Below the pieces are notes generated by a model, which was not told the origin of the DNA, did no database searches, and saw only the letters and a program-made list of their open reading frames with translations. A stretch of DNA of 64,000 nt from Anisakis pegreffii (Eukaryota; Nematoda; Chromadorea; Rhabditida; Anisakidae). The DNA is taken from NCBI GenBank assembly GCA_035041965.1, contig JAPYMA010001261.1, positions 100,298 to 164,297 of the forward strand, written 5' to 3'. Of the stretch, positions 46,650 to 59,085 are shown one piece after another; within the stretch, counting starts at the first letter, position 1, and each line of letters opens with the position of its first letter. Made by a program: the position numbers and the translations under genes.

Positions 46650-49600
46650 ATGACTGGTGATGTTGCTAGAGAAGATGATCCAATGCTGGAAAATGGTGAA
46701 AGCCGTCATGAACCTCAATCCAGTTCTTCACCCGAAAAGAAGGTTCTTCTAATACCCAAGGATCTTTATTATGGTACTCATTCAATGATGGAAAATGCTG
46801 ACCAAGCGGATGTTGGTATCATTGGTGATGCTGCTAGAGAAGATGATTCAATGCTGGAGAATGATGAAAGCAGTCATGAACGTCGATCCAATTCTACATC
46901 CATTCTGCATATACCCAAGTTTCTGTCAAACCTCAAGCATATTATTTTTGGAACTCATTTAATGACGCAAAATGCTGACCAAGGGGTTGATGCTGGGAAT
47001 GCTGACCAAAGGGATGCTGCCGAAAAAAAAATGCGTGAGGTAGGATGATCACCCAAGATTATTTATTCTGAAACTCACCATGCTTTGAGAACATGCTTTC
47101 ATCGTAGCTACTTTTCGAAAACAGCTAAACAAACGATAGCTTCATGTGATCGTCGTCTTCTTGTGTAGTGTTTCTTTTTTTACGGATGTGTGACAACGTT
47201 GAACGATCGGGTCGTTTGCTTGCATACGGATCAGCTGGTTGGATCCAGTTCTGACAGCTACAGAAGATTGATGATGATCACGAAACTAACTTAATGATCT
47301 GCTTCCGTGAGGATTTGCCACTCAAGACTCGAATCGTGATTCTCTGCAATTATGCGAACGTTCTGGCTCGTTCAGAACAATTTTGCTGTTCGAATACATC
47401 AGCAAAGTGTTTTCACTGCGACGCTGGTGTTTCAAATTCAGTACGACTGCTTAGTATTGAATTCCATTGATAACATCCTGGTTGAAAAATCTTCCTCAAC
47501 AATATTGCCTCCGTCTGTTTGTACATGCTGCACAGTTGACATCAGCGAAATACCAGAATTGACTTCAAATCTCTGATATCGAAAAATCACCTCACCAAAT
47601 TCAGCATACTGGCAAGCTGACTCGTCTCCACATGAAATACACTAACACTTCTATTATGAATATGTTTTCAGATTGTATTCTTCTTCGTGCTGACACTTTT
47701 CGAGGAGATTGTAAGGTTCTTCTTGACGTAGTACGTAAGCTTAGAATTTAAGTGATCGTAGAAACTGGCTTAATTGCTTCCAATTATTAACTTGTCAGTT
47801 TTGAAAGCATATCGTGATCAGAGCACAGAATCAAACTCTCTAAAGCCATGAATAGTGCTCCACGTCGCTACAATCGATTATTCGATTTTTTTCTGTCCGT
47901 TTTGCAGATGTCTGAAACGTTTTCCGGCTCATCGAGCCAGAAAACAGGACATATGTTCACTGTAAATTTGGATACGTTCTCCATTTCCCTATATTTTGAC
48001 GTGAAGCTTCTGGTCCACTGATATGATGCAATTTGCTCTTTTAATTTTAGTGCTGAAGAAACGATCACGCAGCAATTTCAATTATCAGCATCCCCGTGGA
48101 AATATTGGAGTATAGTGTTAACCCTTGTCTACATACCGGTCATATTGGGTGCAACCAAAATTGGCACGAAGGTCGGAAAATTACATCGAATTAAACATTT
48201 TCCACCCGACAGTTCCATACAAAATTCCTCGCGTGATCTTGAAAGTTCTCGACGTTCAAATTATAAGCCACTTGGTTGTCAATCGCAAATCGTGTGATGC
48301 AATAAGCAAATCAGTTTTCTTAGCATGGAATTGAAAGAGAGTGTGGCTGCTAATGAACAGGCGAACTAGAGCCATCAGCCCAATGGTGGCTAGCAACTCG
48401 GAGACATCAGCTGAGTCACTTGAAATCAGATGAGGCGAAATCGAGCTAAGCTGCTGTGAGATCAGATGAAAAACTTGCTAAAAAATATCGTTCTCATTAC
48501 AATAGCTACTTCTGATGGAGCAGTCCCCAATGCGTATTGATAACAAATTACTGATGAAGCGTTTACAATATGTGAACAAGGAACTACAAAATTGAAACAT
48601 TTCCTTCCAAAAGTGGCATTTTACAATCTAGGTTTGTCCGGGTGTCTACCAGATGTGCCCGCTGATCTGGCACCAAATTTTGAAGTGAGATTCATTGCCG
48701 GATTAGGGATGGCAACGGACCTTGCTGCTGCGCTTAGAATACCGACTTTCAAAACCTTATAACAAACACTCCATCCAATTGCAGATGGGTGAAGGTCGTG
48801 CTATCAGCATTGGTTTTGTCCTAATTTCATTTGGTTACATCCTAATTGGATTAACCCATCAGATTTTCCGTGTTAGTGAGAATCAACTCAATCAAACATA
48901 TATTGGTAATTTTGTTTTTTGTTCTTTCTACATTTCAGTGAAGTGTTAGAATGAACCTCCTGTGCATCGTGAGTGATTATATGGAACGGAAGAAGCATAA
49001 CGATTTCTGAAAACATCCCGACAGCAAAACTGTGCGAAATTGCAACAAGCATTAAGCGTAGTGCAATCAAGCGTTTTGCAAAACGGTGTATGAAATGTGA
49101 TTCAACAAGCCTATTTTATTCATAAAGCAAACAGTATGCACGAGTTTGTCAAAAATTGATTTAGTATGATAGTAAGCGTCTGTCTACTCGCAACAAACCA
49201 ATTTCTGACGGCAGAGAGTGAAATTATGTGAGAAACAGCTGAATCACTATCAGATCCATCCACAAATCCTCAATGTTCAGTAATTGAAGCTTTTAATGAA
49301 GTCATTACCCTCAGTTCCCTCAGGACTCATGAGCAGTTCTGAAATCTTTGATTCGCTTAGCTTCGCTGTCTGTCGATGAACTATTACTGTGGCTTCTATT
49401 CAGTTTATGTTTTCATCGGTAACAGCTGATGATTTTCTGAAGAAGGATTGCGACAACCAGCATGTGCCGCGATCACCACTAAGAAATTGTTATTTTCAGT
49501 TGATCGCGCCGTGCGGCATCCCGAGATGCTCAACAACTCGGCTACCGTTCAATCATTCATTCGATATCTGAACAAATCAGGTTACTGGTCAAATTCATCG

Positions 49601-52600
49601 CGACAGGTTATTCGACCTTTAATGCATCCCCATTTTATTTTGATGCTTTCTGCTGGCCCATTGGCTATCGACGATTGCTGCTATTGCAATTGGGATTATT
49701 CCAGTAGATGTCTTCTGATTTTTTCTGCTATGAAAAAGGAGATTTCTCACACAATTTCGCTCCTATTTTCATGCATAATTCCACCTTTACGCCAAACTTT
49801 TGGGGTGTTTTGGTGATTTGCAGTTAAAGCGTTTCCGATATCCCGGTTTCTGATTCCACCGAGATCAGTGGTTCTCACGTTCTGGTGCTCCATTACCCCT
49901 TTTGATGATCTGGCAGGCTGTCGTTACCTTCTCCGCCCAGATATGAGAACGAACTATTTCTACATCTAACGTCAGTAGCAAACTGAAAACCGGTCCGGAA
50001 GTTTCTCAAGGGTGTGAAAGAAATTAGTGTCCTAGTCCGCTGTTCGCTCATTACTGCAATGGATTGTGATTGTATGAAGTGCTATTGCTTATGACGCGCT
50101 CATTTGAAACTGTTTTGCGTGGATTCTCATTCTTTTGAGACGTGTTGTATTCACTCTCATAGCTATTACATGCGAATACCGTTCTATTGATGAGTTTTTC
50201 TCATTCACTTCGTTTCATTTCACTTCACAGTTCGAATCGATTTCTCATTCTGTAGCATATACTGTTTACTGGATACGTTGACGAGTGTTGACAACCGAAG
50301 TCAACAATACAACAATTGAGTATTATTGATCAACAACATTCGACTGTCAAATGATTGATTATAGAGTGTATTTGATAGAATGAGAATCTGACTTTAATTG
50401 TTGAGTGAAATGAATGAGAAATTATCAGAAGAGAACACTTTTGGTGATAACAGCTATGAGAGTGATTGAAACAGCTCGGAAAAGAATGAAAACACTGTTA
50501 AAACAAATGAAAATCCTGTCAGGCCCGAGCGAGCTAATCGTTCTCAGAAAATAGGAAGACGGAGAGAGTTGCTATCAACTAACCGCATTCACACGAATTA
50601 AAAACTACCATCACAATGGCCCTCTATCATAAAATAACGGCTGCACAAAATACTAATTTCCCGACCCCTTCAATTTTCCATGACACCTCCAATTTACCCA
50701 AAATGGATAATTTCACACCCTATGAGAACCACTGATCTAGCAAATTTCTATCAGCTTTCTTGTTTTTCATTCAGTTGGTTCACGCCGCCTATAATCGCAG
50801 ATAATACGTGAGCTGTTCCGTCACGACTACAGAAATGTTCAAACCATTAATGAAGTACTCATGATGGGAAAAAATTTAAGGAAGACGATTGGTTCATTAT
50901 GTTGCTGGAAGCCGAAGCAAAGCAGCCAATGAAGCAGTTTGCCTTAGAACATCTGGAAGAATGCTTTCTCGAGGATTCAACAAGCGACTACTCCACAAAT
51001 GGAATCTGTCAGCTATATTCTGTGAGTCGAAGAGCAATATGCTTCTACATCACAGAACGTTTCATAAATACGCTTCGTTTGCTTCAAAATGAGCATCTGA
51101 ATTTTATTTATTTCACGAACAACACTGAATTACAACTACAAGTCGAACCTTTTCAATGCTTTATCAGGGAAAAGATTGATACACATGGAATTAATACACA
51201 AGGAATTATTCCAGAAATGGAATTATCCAAAATTATAGTTGTCACTGAACGTTGAGTTGTTGTTTATGATAGTTGCAGTTATCAGTTGCTATCACTCGTT
51301 GCATCATCAGCACTGATGACATTCTTGACACTTAGCTCAAATAAATCGAATTTTGATGATTACTTGGACAAGGTGAATTTTCTGTTGAGGGTTACCTGAA
51401 TGAGACGAACATAGTGACTGACAGAGGACGAATCTCTAGCATAATTTCTACTCTCATGGATGCACCATTTGCGTTGTGCAGTAATCTAATCAACAGTCTC
51501 CGAAAAGAGGTTGGTAGTTTTGATCGTGGTGTGAGTTCAGTGTGCTACTCCGAAACTTCTATCCTTCTTTATCGATTGCACATGATCAACCTGAGAAATG
51601 AGATTGCATGACGAAAAGGTCAGCAAAAAATGGAGACTACTTAGGGCTGCTTAAACTTTTCCGAGCAGTGACTGAATAGTAAACATTTCCAAGGCGATCA
51701 TTCTATATAACATCAGTACCGACTCTACATTCATGCATTTTGAGATATGCGAACAGTAGTCGGAATATTAGTGAAATGTGGATGCTGCTTTCAGAAGGCA
51801 GAAATGCGATGCAAAATGAGTACTCCAATACAGGGTGCCTTCTGGATGATAGTCACCTCTTTGTGTTTTTGGGGCATCGGCCGTGCTCTACCTGCCGCTC
51901 TCCTCACACCACTTGCCGAGGATAATTTGGATAAAGACCGGTTTATAGTCTTCGTTGGTAAGTTTTAGTCACTAAACTTCTCCACATCTGCATGAATCAC
52001 GAATATCTCATGACATTCCCGTAAACCATACAAGGATCCTTACATCAAATGCAGCGGTGAAGCCAAGAGAGAGGTGTTTGATGTACATGGATTTCTGCAT
52101 TGCACTGATTATCTGAGCAAACATTCTCGCAATGACGAAGATTGACAAACAGCATTAAAAATGAATATTCCGTTTTAGTTGTCACAATTACGCGCGTTCA
52201 CCAAGTTGACATTTCCATGCGATTCTAGCTGAATTTTGTTTCTTTACGGCTAAAATTCATAGATTCTTGAATAATGAAACATATCACATCGAAGGAAATG
52301 AATGTAAATCCCGGTCATATGAGTGCAAACCGCAATCAGGAATTCTCAACTTTTCAGCCGATAGAAAACGTGACCACAAACTTCTTCACTAGTTCATAGC
52401 TTTCAGCATTGTTCCCTGAGTTGAAATAATTAGCAGAAAATTTTCAGCCGCAATTTCTGCCACCAAAGTTGCTGGACCCGCACTGGGATTCATACTTCAT
52501 GGACTAACTCAACGCTGGTACTATACACTTCAAGGTTTCTTACTAACCCTACTGTTTTACAATGTTGAACTGTAAAACCCGATCGGGCTTGCTGTTGTTG

Positions 52601-55600
52601 CCGATCGAAGGGGGATGATGGTCACTGTCAAGAAACGGGATGACCATTGAGTCGACGGTAAATACCTTTAAAGCGGATTGATAATGACGAGAAGAATATT
52701 CATTCCTTGATACACAACTTTGTCGTGATGACTTTGAAGATGTTTTTAGCGACAAAAGGACTCCCACGCTTGGCTCAATGGTCAATTGATCGTTGGTATT
52801 GGGTGTTCATCATAGTCGGAATCTTTATGTTAATCATCTCAGTCATTTCTTTGTTCATTCACCTAGAAGGGCCACACGATCCACAGGTTGATCAACAGGT
52901 TGAGCAAAAATTCAAATTTTCAAAACCGGAACTTTGCAAAACTCAATATCCGAATTGCTTCATTCCATTGATCTCTGAACTGAACATCTTGTTCCATAAC
53001 GAAGCAGTAATTATTGGTGAATTCCGACTGTGGATTTGCCAAGGCTATGAATTATATCCAACAATGCATAACGTTCAACAGTTTTCGATGGGTCTTTCCA
53101 CGCAAATAACGAACATTTTCTTCACTTCACAGTAAACGAACAACCCATTTTAATGCAATTCTCAAATCAAAATATTAAAGTTCGTTGAAAATATTTGTAT
53201 GAATACAAACTTTGGAACAGCACAAACGTTGATAAATGCATGAATTATAATGCACATACGTTATGAGGTGCGATTGACTGCGATCTTATGATGGATTGAG
53301 TGCAATAAATTCAAATTCAATCGGTTCCATATAGTTACTAAATTCTTATCAATTACTGATGACCAGTGCATGAATGGTACTGCTGATTCAATAGCACATG
53401 TAGGCGCCTTTGCTAGCGTGTCGCCATTATTTTGAATGGCTTTCAGGACAGATCGATATCGACGAAAGTGAAGGATTTCGCCACCACAATGTGGAACATC
53501 CTCAAAGGTAGGTAAACGTAATTCAGCTGAAAATAATTGATATCCTTCAAAAGAAATCGAGGCAGCTCAAGTGATCGTTATTTCGTGGTGTTCGAATGAA
53601 TTTTTCTTCTTCTTCGCCTCATTAATGTCATAATCGGCAATCCAATCCATTGGCACGTTGTGCTTTTTGCATGATCGCTCAGTAGTCTGTCATCCCAGGG
53701 TGACATACCTCGAGATGTGTCACACCTTCCAGTCATCTATTCCTCTCGTTCTGAATGGAGATTTTGAGGTTTCAAAGGGCCTCCGTCAGTTTTTTGCTAT
53801 GAAATCGACATTGAGCTAGTTGAGCAATTGTGCAAAATCTTTATTTTTGAACTAATGTTTCGAATTGGATCCTCTCAAATTTGAGGATCGAAAAATTTTG
53901 ATCGCAAAATTCAGCATCAAGTTTCATGCTGAGTGGAATTTCGAAGTGATTCCAAAGATTTGACGAAAGTCTCAAATGAGGACAAATGACTGTTAAATTT
54001 TTCATGCTGTTCTATGCCAGAAATGATCATTGACAGATAGACTGTAATTTTCTTAAAAGGGCAATTCAGTCTCTGATATTGACAAAATGTGGATCGAAAA
54101 TCAACCTTATTTATTATAGGAATATGTGGCTCCGTAATCACACTAATTTCTCCAAGGAGTACAGATAAAGAATTTTTTTGGAGAGTGTTTTTCGCTCAGT
54201 TATTCGATATTGTTGCCGCGAAGGCGCAGTTCGTGTTCATACCCAGATATGTACCACTTAAGTTTGGAAAGGATGCATGGTTTGGTAAGTCTCTGGTTTG
54301 CTGGCCGTGATATGGTATGGCATTCACTGTAGAGGATCTTTCATTTTAAGATGTAGCTTTAAGATTTTGTTTTACGGCAGGAGAACTTTATGATTATATC
54401 TTATGGCAGGAGATCTTTCAAATTCATTTTAAGATGTATTTCGCCTCGGTTCATGATTTTTGTCAGATATTATCTTGAAGATGATTGATTGGAAAAATAT
54501 CTTGACAAAAAATAAAGTGAAAATTAGATTTTTGGTTCACGACATTCGTGCAAACGTTCGTGCTCACATTCCCTGTCCACGCTAAGGACTGTTTTCGAAG
54601 AGATATCAATAGTTAGATGGTTTTATGTGCGAGCGACTTCGTTCTGAAACGGGATATATTCCAGCCTTTTGGCATAGAATTCCTTCAAGGGGTCAATTTC
54701 GTTTAATTTGGCATGCACATACTTTTGCATTCCAATAGAATCGGGTAATGATGTAAGGACTGCCGTCATAAAAATTGCAGGTTTTTCGAGCACAGTTTGT
54801 TTCATAATTGGTGCTTTAATTGGTTGCATGGCGCTTAAGAAACACAAGCTGAAAGGTTTGCTTTCGATATTTGATTCTTGATCAGTGTGAGCTCTTAAAG
54901 CAAGAATGACCTCATTAAAAGTGGTTGTCAAGAAGTGTGGAATGCTTTTCATGGAAGCACACTTACATTTCATGTTTGCTGTTAAGAAACATAATGGGCC
55001 ACTGGTAGGAATCTATTGGCATTTCACGGTTTCACAAGTGGAGTGATTTTGTTCCATTTTGATCGAATTAGAGTGCACTGAAGAAGAAATTTTTTCAGTC
55101 AGTCAAGTGGCTGCGTGGATGGAATTTCTTTCATGGTTAACTTTAATGACCGCTTTCATCAACCTGTTCATCACTTGTAACTCGTCCTACACTGTTCTGG
55201 CCCAACAAGCAAAGTCAACGCTCATTATTTTTACTTGACCAGTCTTCAATTGAATCTCTTTTTTTTGAATTAATTAATGAGGGAAGAGAGATAAAACTGA
55301 GAATGCAAATGAACTCGTTTTAAGATCTGATCAACACACAAGCCCAACTGGAAACAGAAATTCAGCTGCAGATTAAGATTATATAAAATGATATGACTGC
55401 ACTATAACAAGTCATCTTTCAGAGAGTTCTGATCCGTGTGATACAGTCGACTTTGCTCTTGTTTCAGGGAGAACAATGGCCAGTTCAATACAAGTTGTAA
55501 CGAGGCATGCAAATGTGAGAATGTATCGCAATTATACCCGGTTTGTAACTCGTTAGGTGATGTGTTCTTTTCACCTTGTCATGCTGGATGCTCACTAAAC

Positions 55601-58600
55601 GCATATCTCGAAGACCATGCGGATAACGATGTATGGTTTATTCGTTTATCCTCTTATTATATGTTTGGAACTCTGTTTTAAAAGTTTTCGTTCTTTTCCT
55701 TGCTGCTACAATCACTCTCATAGTGGTGCTTTTCATTTCGGATATGTAAATGCGGTTAGTTGATGGCAACGTTGAAATTGTGTCCATGCGTCTTTAAATG
55801 CCGTTTTAGCAGGGTTTTCATTCTTTTCCTGGCTGTTACAATCGCTCTCATAACTTTTATCATCAAAACTGTTCTCTTCTGCCAATTTCTCATTCATTTC
55901 ACTTAACAATTAAAGTCAAATTCTCATTCTATCAAACACACTCTATAATTGATGACTTGACTGTCGAACGTTGTTGAGCAATTCAATTCGATTGCTGTAT
56001 TGTTGATTTCGGCTGTCAACACTCGTCAACGTATCCAGTAAATAGTATATGCTACAAAATAAGAAATCGATTCGAACTGTGCAGTGAAAGGAAACGAAGT
56101 GAATGATAAAAACTCATCAAGAGAATGATATTCGCATGCAATAGCTATGAGAGTGAATACAACACGTCCGAAAAGAATGAGAATTCATCCGAATCAGTTT
56201 GAAGTGATCACGTCATAGACAACAGCTTTTCATGCAATCATAATCCATTGCAATACTGACAATGAGGAACTCAACGGACTAAAAGAAGGCCCAGCGATGT
56301 CGAATACCATCATGGTTGTGCTAATAAGATTGAACGTTACGGTCATCTGAACATAACATCTGCAATTTCCACATTTAATAGAGAGGAGGGTGGGAGCGGG
56401 TAACGGCTGCTTGCCAGATCATCAGAAGAGTAGTGTTTTCCGGCATCGATATTTCAATAACTGCTCGATCCGGGGATTATCCCGGGATCAACGATCGATC
56501 CCGGGATTGAAAAATCGTCGGGATTTTGCAAACCCTAGTTATGATTAATTGTAATAATGAGGAACGCAACGGTCTGTAACACTAATTTCTTTCACGCCGT
56601 TGAGAAATTTCCGAATCGGTTATCCGTTTGTTCCTGTCGTTAGACGTAGAAATAGTAAGTTCCTGCATTCGTGGGAGGGGGGTAGCGTTGGCCTGCCAGA
56701 TCATCGAATGGGGTAATGGAGCACCCGAACGTGAGGATTACTGTGATAAACAGTCAAATGAGAAATCTGGTAACATCGATTTCAGGCCTTTCGGGATTGT
56801 CACTGTGCGAATAGTCGAGAGGAGGTGGTGTCGCGTCAGTTCTGCGGTGAGGCGGCATGCCGAACGATGTTCGTCTTCTACTTGTTGATGCAATGCATCG
56901 CAGCAGGCACAGGCGGATTCACTATCATGATGAACACAATGTTCATTCTTCGGTACGACTGATTAGCTACACGAGCCCTGGTTGTAATCTGCTGATTTCA
57001 GTAGCTGAGAATCCAAATGAGTTTGAAGCACATATATAAAACAATCTTTGGGTATCATTCAAGATCATTTAGTTGTTCCAAACCGATCGTTTTTCAACAA
57101 GGCGCTGATAGAAGGATTCCCTTGACGCTTCCTGGTTGGATGCATTTCCCTGACGTCTTTTGATCAGTCTCCTGAGTTGAGTCCAAAGATGTGACATAGT
57201 TTTGCACATCCTCATTCCGATCATCGATCCGCAAATAGGTCGAAAAATTTGCCTGCAGAAATCAATCCTGTATCATGTGATCGAGCACAATGAGTCTCGC
57301 TGAGACTTTCTAAAAGCATTTTTCGGCGATAAATCTGTTTATTGCAGATCCGTCAACGATGCAGCGCGTAGAGAAGCTTTTGGAAAACAAGGACTGTGTC
57401 TCGCAGCAGTTGGTGAATATGATCGTGAACTTCCTTTCAATAACTTTTTTCGGTTTCATTGTATTTCGGTCGGTTATCATAGTATCAAAAAAACCTGCAG
57501 ACGTATATAATGTGAAAATTTTTCTTGATGTGCAGCACCTGTGAAAACGCCCAATGATGTAACAGTTTGATTTTTTCTAGGTTCTAAATTGGGATTTAGT
57601 AATATCTCCCTGTAACGCTGTCAGAAGCAATAAATATTGAGAGTAAAAATTATCTCTTACTGGATTCTGAAATTTTTTGAAGGCAGCCTGTAGATGAGTT
57701 GGTTAAGGGAAGGATGTTTTGCTTCTGGCATTGCATAACTATTCTATACGTTCACTCAGATTGTCATTTAAGCTTAAGTATTTCATTGGTTTATTGAGCA
57801 GCAGCTCTATTCTACCAAAAAATTCACTATGTTATATGTGGTCAACTTGTCGTCAGTTTCATCGAATGCAAAGCGAGTTTCTCGTATGCGTACAACGCAA
57901 CTGAGTAGCTCGGTAGAGGTTACCATGAAAAGAGTAAGCATAGATGTATCATTCGGCATAATTCAATGAAAAACGATTATCTTCCATTTGAGGCAGTGTT
58001 AACTGTGAAAGGAAAATGATTCATGTGTATTTTTCAGAACTACTTTTCTCGAAGTTTGCATGGAATAAGCTCGCCAATTGGACGTGCTTAAAAAAAGAAG
58101 TGGGCTATTGCGGAACAGATAGTCAGTTCTGTTCTGTACCTAACAACGACACCATAAGGACAGTAATTCATTCGGCCATGATAGTTGCACGGTGAGTTCA
58201 AGTACAGTAACTTGAGCCTTTGTGATACTTAGTCAAACACCAGTGATAGAATATAAAAGTAGATCGATGTTGCTGATAGTCCTCATTTTTTGTTAGCTGC
58301 TGACGCTTTCTTTGCTCAATGGGCAACAACTGAATTAAACAAGAGATTGTTCCATTCAAGATCCGCGCAGTTTCGAGGCTGTTTTCGATATGCGAATTTC
58401 TGATCGTCTCAAATTAAAGCCTGAGTGTCCTATCGCTCAAGTTTGAAGGTTTGAAGTCTACGGGGAACAGAAACAAATTACGCATTTTCGTGGTCATGGG
58501 ATTGTCTTGAATGAGTGACGAGTGGATGTTGACTAACTGTATCGTTTTTTCTTTATGAATCAGTTAGTACTTGCTAGTATAAAGCTGGGGTGATCAGATA

Positions 58601-58796
58601 TTTGAACCTTCGCTGATTTCATCATCCTCGTAGCAACTCTAACAAACGGATGCACTTCAGATTCGTATCGGCTTTGATCTATCGTTTCGGTATGAGTGGA
58701 ATTGATAAGGAACTAATCAGAGAAACTCAAACCGGAAGACAATCTGAAGATTCTGTCAGGTCTTCCCAGCAGAATGAAGAACAAGCCCCTGAGTGA
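46650..58796 (+). CDS. Organic anion transporter (OATP/SLCO family), 18 exons
   Basis: Proposed exons: 46650-47039, 47672-47715, 48051-48171, 48785-48875, 49500-49606, 50938-51021, 51834-51957, 52448-52534, 52750-52886, 53447-53507, 54120-54284, 54781-54855, 55099-55213, 55468-55630, 56786-56952, 57348-57412, 58038-58191, 58661-58796; about 761 residues. OATPs are 12-helix plasma-membrane carriers for amphipathic organic anions. The clearest evidence is the Kazal-like loop in exon 14: CNEACKC, PVC, SPCHAGC. Exon 15 continues the family pattern (CHCA, GEAAC, then TM10). Other matches are TM4 GIGRALPAALL, TM5 VAGPALGFIL, TM7 FAQLFDIVAAKAQFVFIPRY and TM8 IIGALIGCMALKKHKL. The TM6 signature is altered. 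TM1 looks short, so a small exon may be missing before 47672. The borders of exons 6 and 9 are uncertain. Exon 1 encodes an acidic tail with an internal duplication. Confidence 0.85.
49863..50740 (+). mobile_element. hAT-like non-autonomous element in transporter intron 5
   Basis: The outer ends are perfect 15-bp inverted repeats, GATCAGTGGTTCTCA and its complement. CAGTGGTTCTCA is typical of hAT-type ends. Inside, about 50110-50504, lies a second pair of longer, imperfect inverted repeats (about 55 bp) running from GTTTT through CATTCTTTT to CACTCTCATAGCT. No transposase frame is present. Clear 8-bp target duplications are not visible. A related copy in the opposite orientation lies at 55.8-56.3 kb. 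Confidence 0.7.
55679..55732. mobile_element. Solo terminal repeat of the same element
   Basis: GTTCTTTTCCTTGCTGCTAC and the following AATCACTCTCATAG match the long inverted repeat of the neighbouring element but lack a partner. It is probably a remnant. Confidence 0.55.
55803..56285 (-). mobile_element. Second copy of the intronic element, inverted
   Basis: Read on the minus strand, this segment matches about 50040-50504 over most of its length, including both long inverted repeats (CATTCTTTT and CACTCTCATA) and the flanking motif TGCAATGGATTATGATTG. It sits in transporter intron 14, about 5.3 kb from the first copy. Sequences matching the hAT-like outer end follow after an interruption. 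Confidence 0.75.
56380..56745 (-). mobile_element. Fragmented hAT-type ends and palindromic insertion
   Basis: Two stretches, near 56400 and 56675-56740, match the outer end of the intron-5 element (CTGCCAGATCATC and GGGTAATGGAGCACC). Between them, about 56466-56538, is a palindromic block with repeated ATCCCGGGAT ending GGGATTTTGCAAACCCTAG, which resembles the end of another hAT-type miniature element. The arrangement suggests nested insertion. Family assignment is from memory of end motifs only. Confidence 0.5.
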
Positions 58797-58819
58797 TCAG
58801 TTGCAAGTAGAGCAATGAC

Positions 58820-59085
58820 CTAATTATTATTATCTTATTAGTAATAATAAAAGTAATAATAGTTATTATTATCATTACTGCTTACGTTATTGCTGTAAGT
58901 TCTGCTACTGTGATTATTACTGTTAATGATGTTACTGTTGTTATAGTCTGTGTTATTCTCTGTTATCAATGTTGTCACTACCGTTGTTATTGTTGATAAC
59001 TTTATTATAATATCACTGTTTTTATTATTAGTGTTATTGTTAGAATCAAGGTTATTTTTATCACTGTTATTATTATACATTATGA
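58820..59085. repeat. TTA/TAA-rich simple sequence
   Basis: About 260 bases of degenerate TTATTA, TGTTAT and related triplets begin 25 bases after the transporter stop. It may provide the 3' end signals of that gene (AATAATAAAA near 58843). The Asn-rich minus-strand frame across it is an artefact of the repeat. Confidence 0.8.

Noticed and set aside
48872..51833. Two separate transporter-like genes, suggested by the wide gap between TM3 and TM4 exons
   Set aside because: Exons at 49500-49606 and 50938-51021 bridge the gap with matching phase and supply the expected extracellular loop cysteines, so a single gene fits better.
58838..59080. Asn-rich 80-codon minus-strand frame
   Set aside because: It is produced by the TTA/TAA simple repeat.
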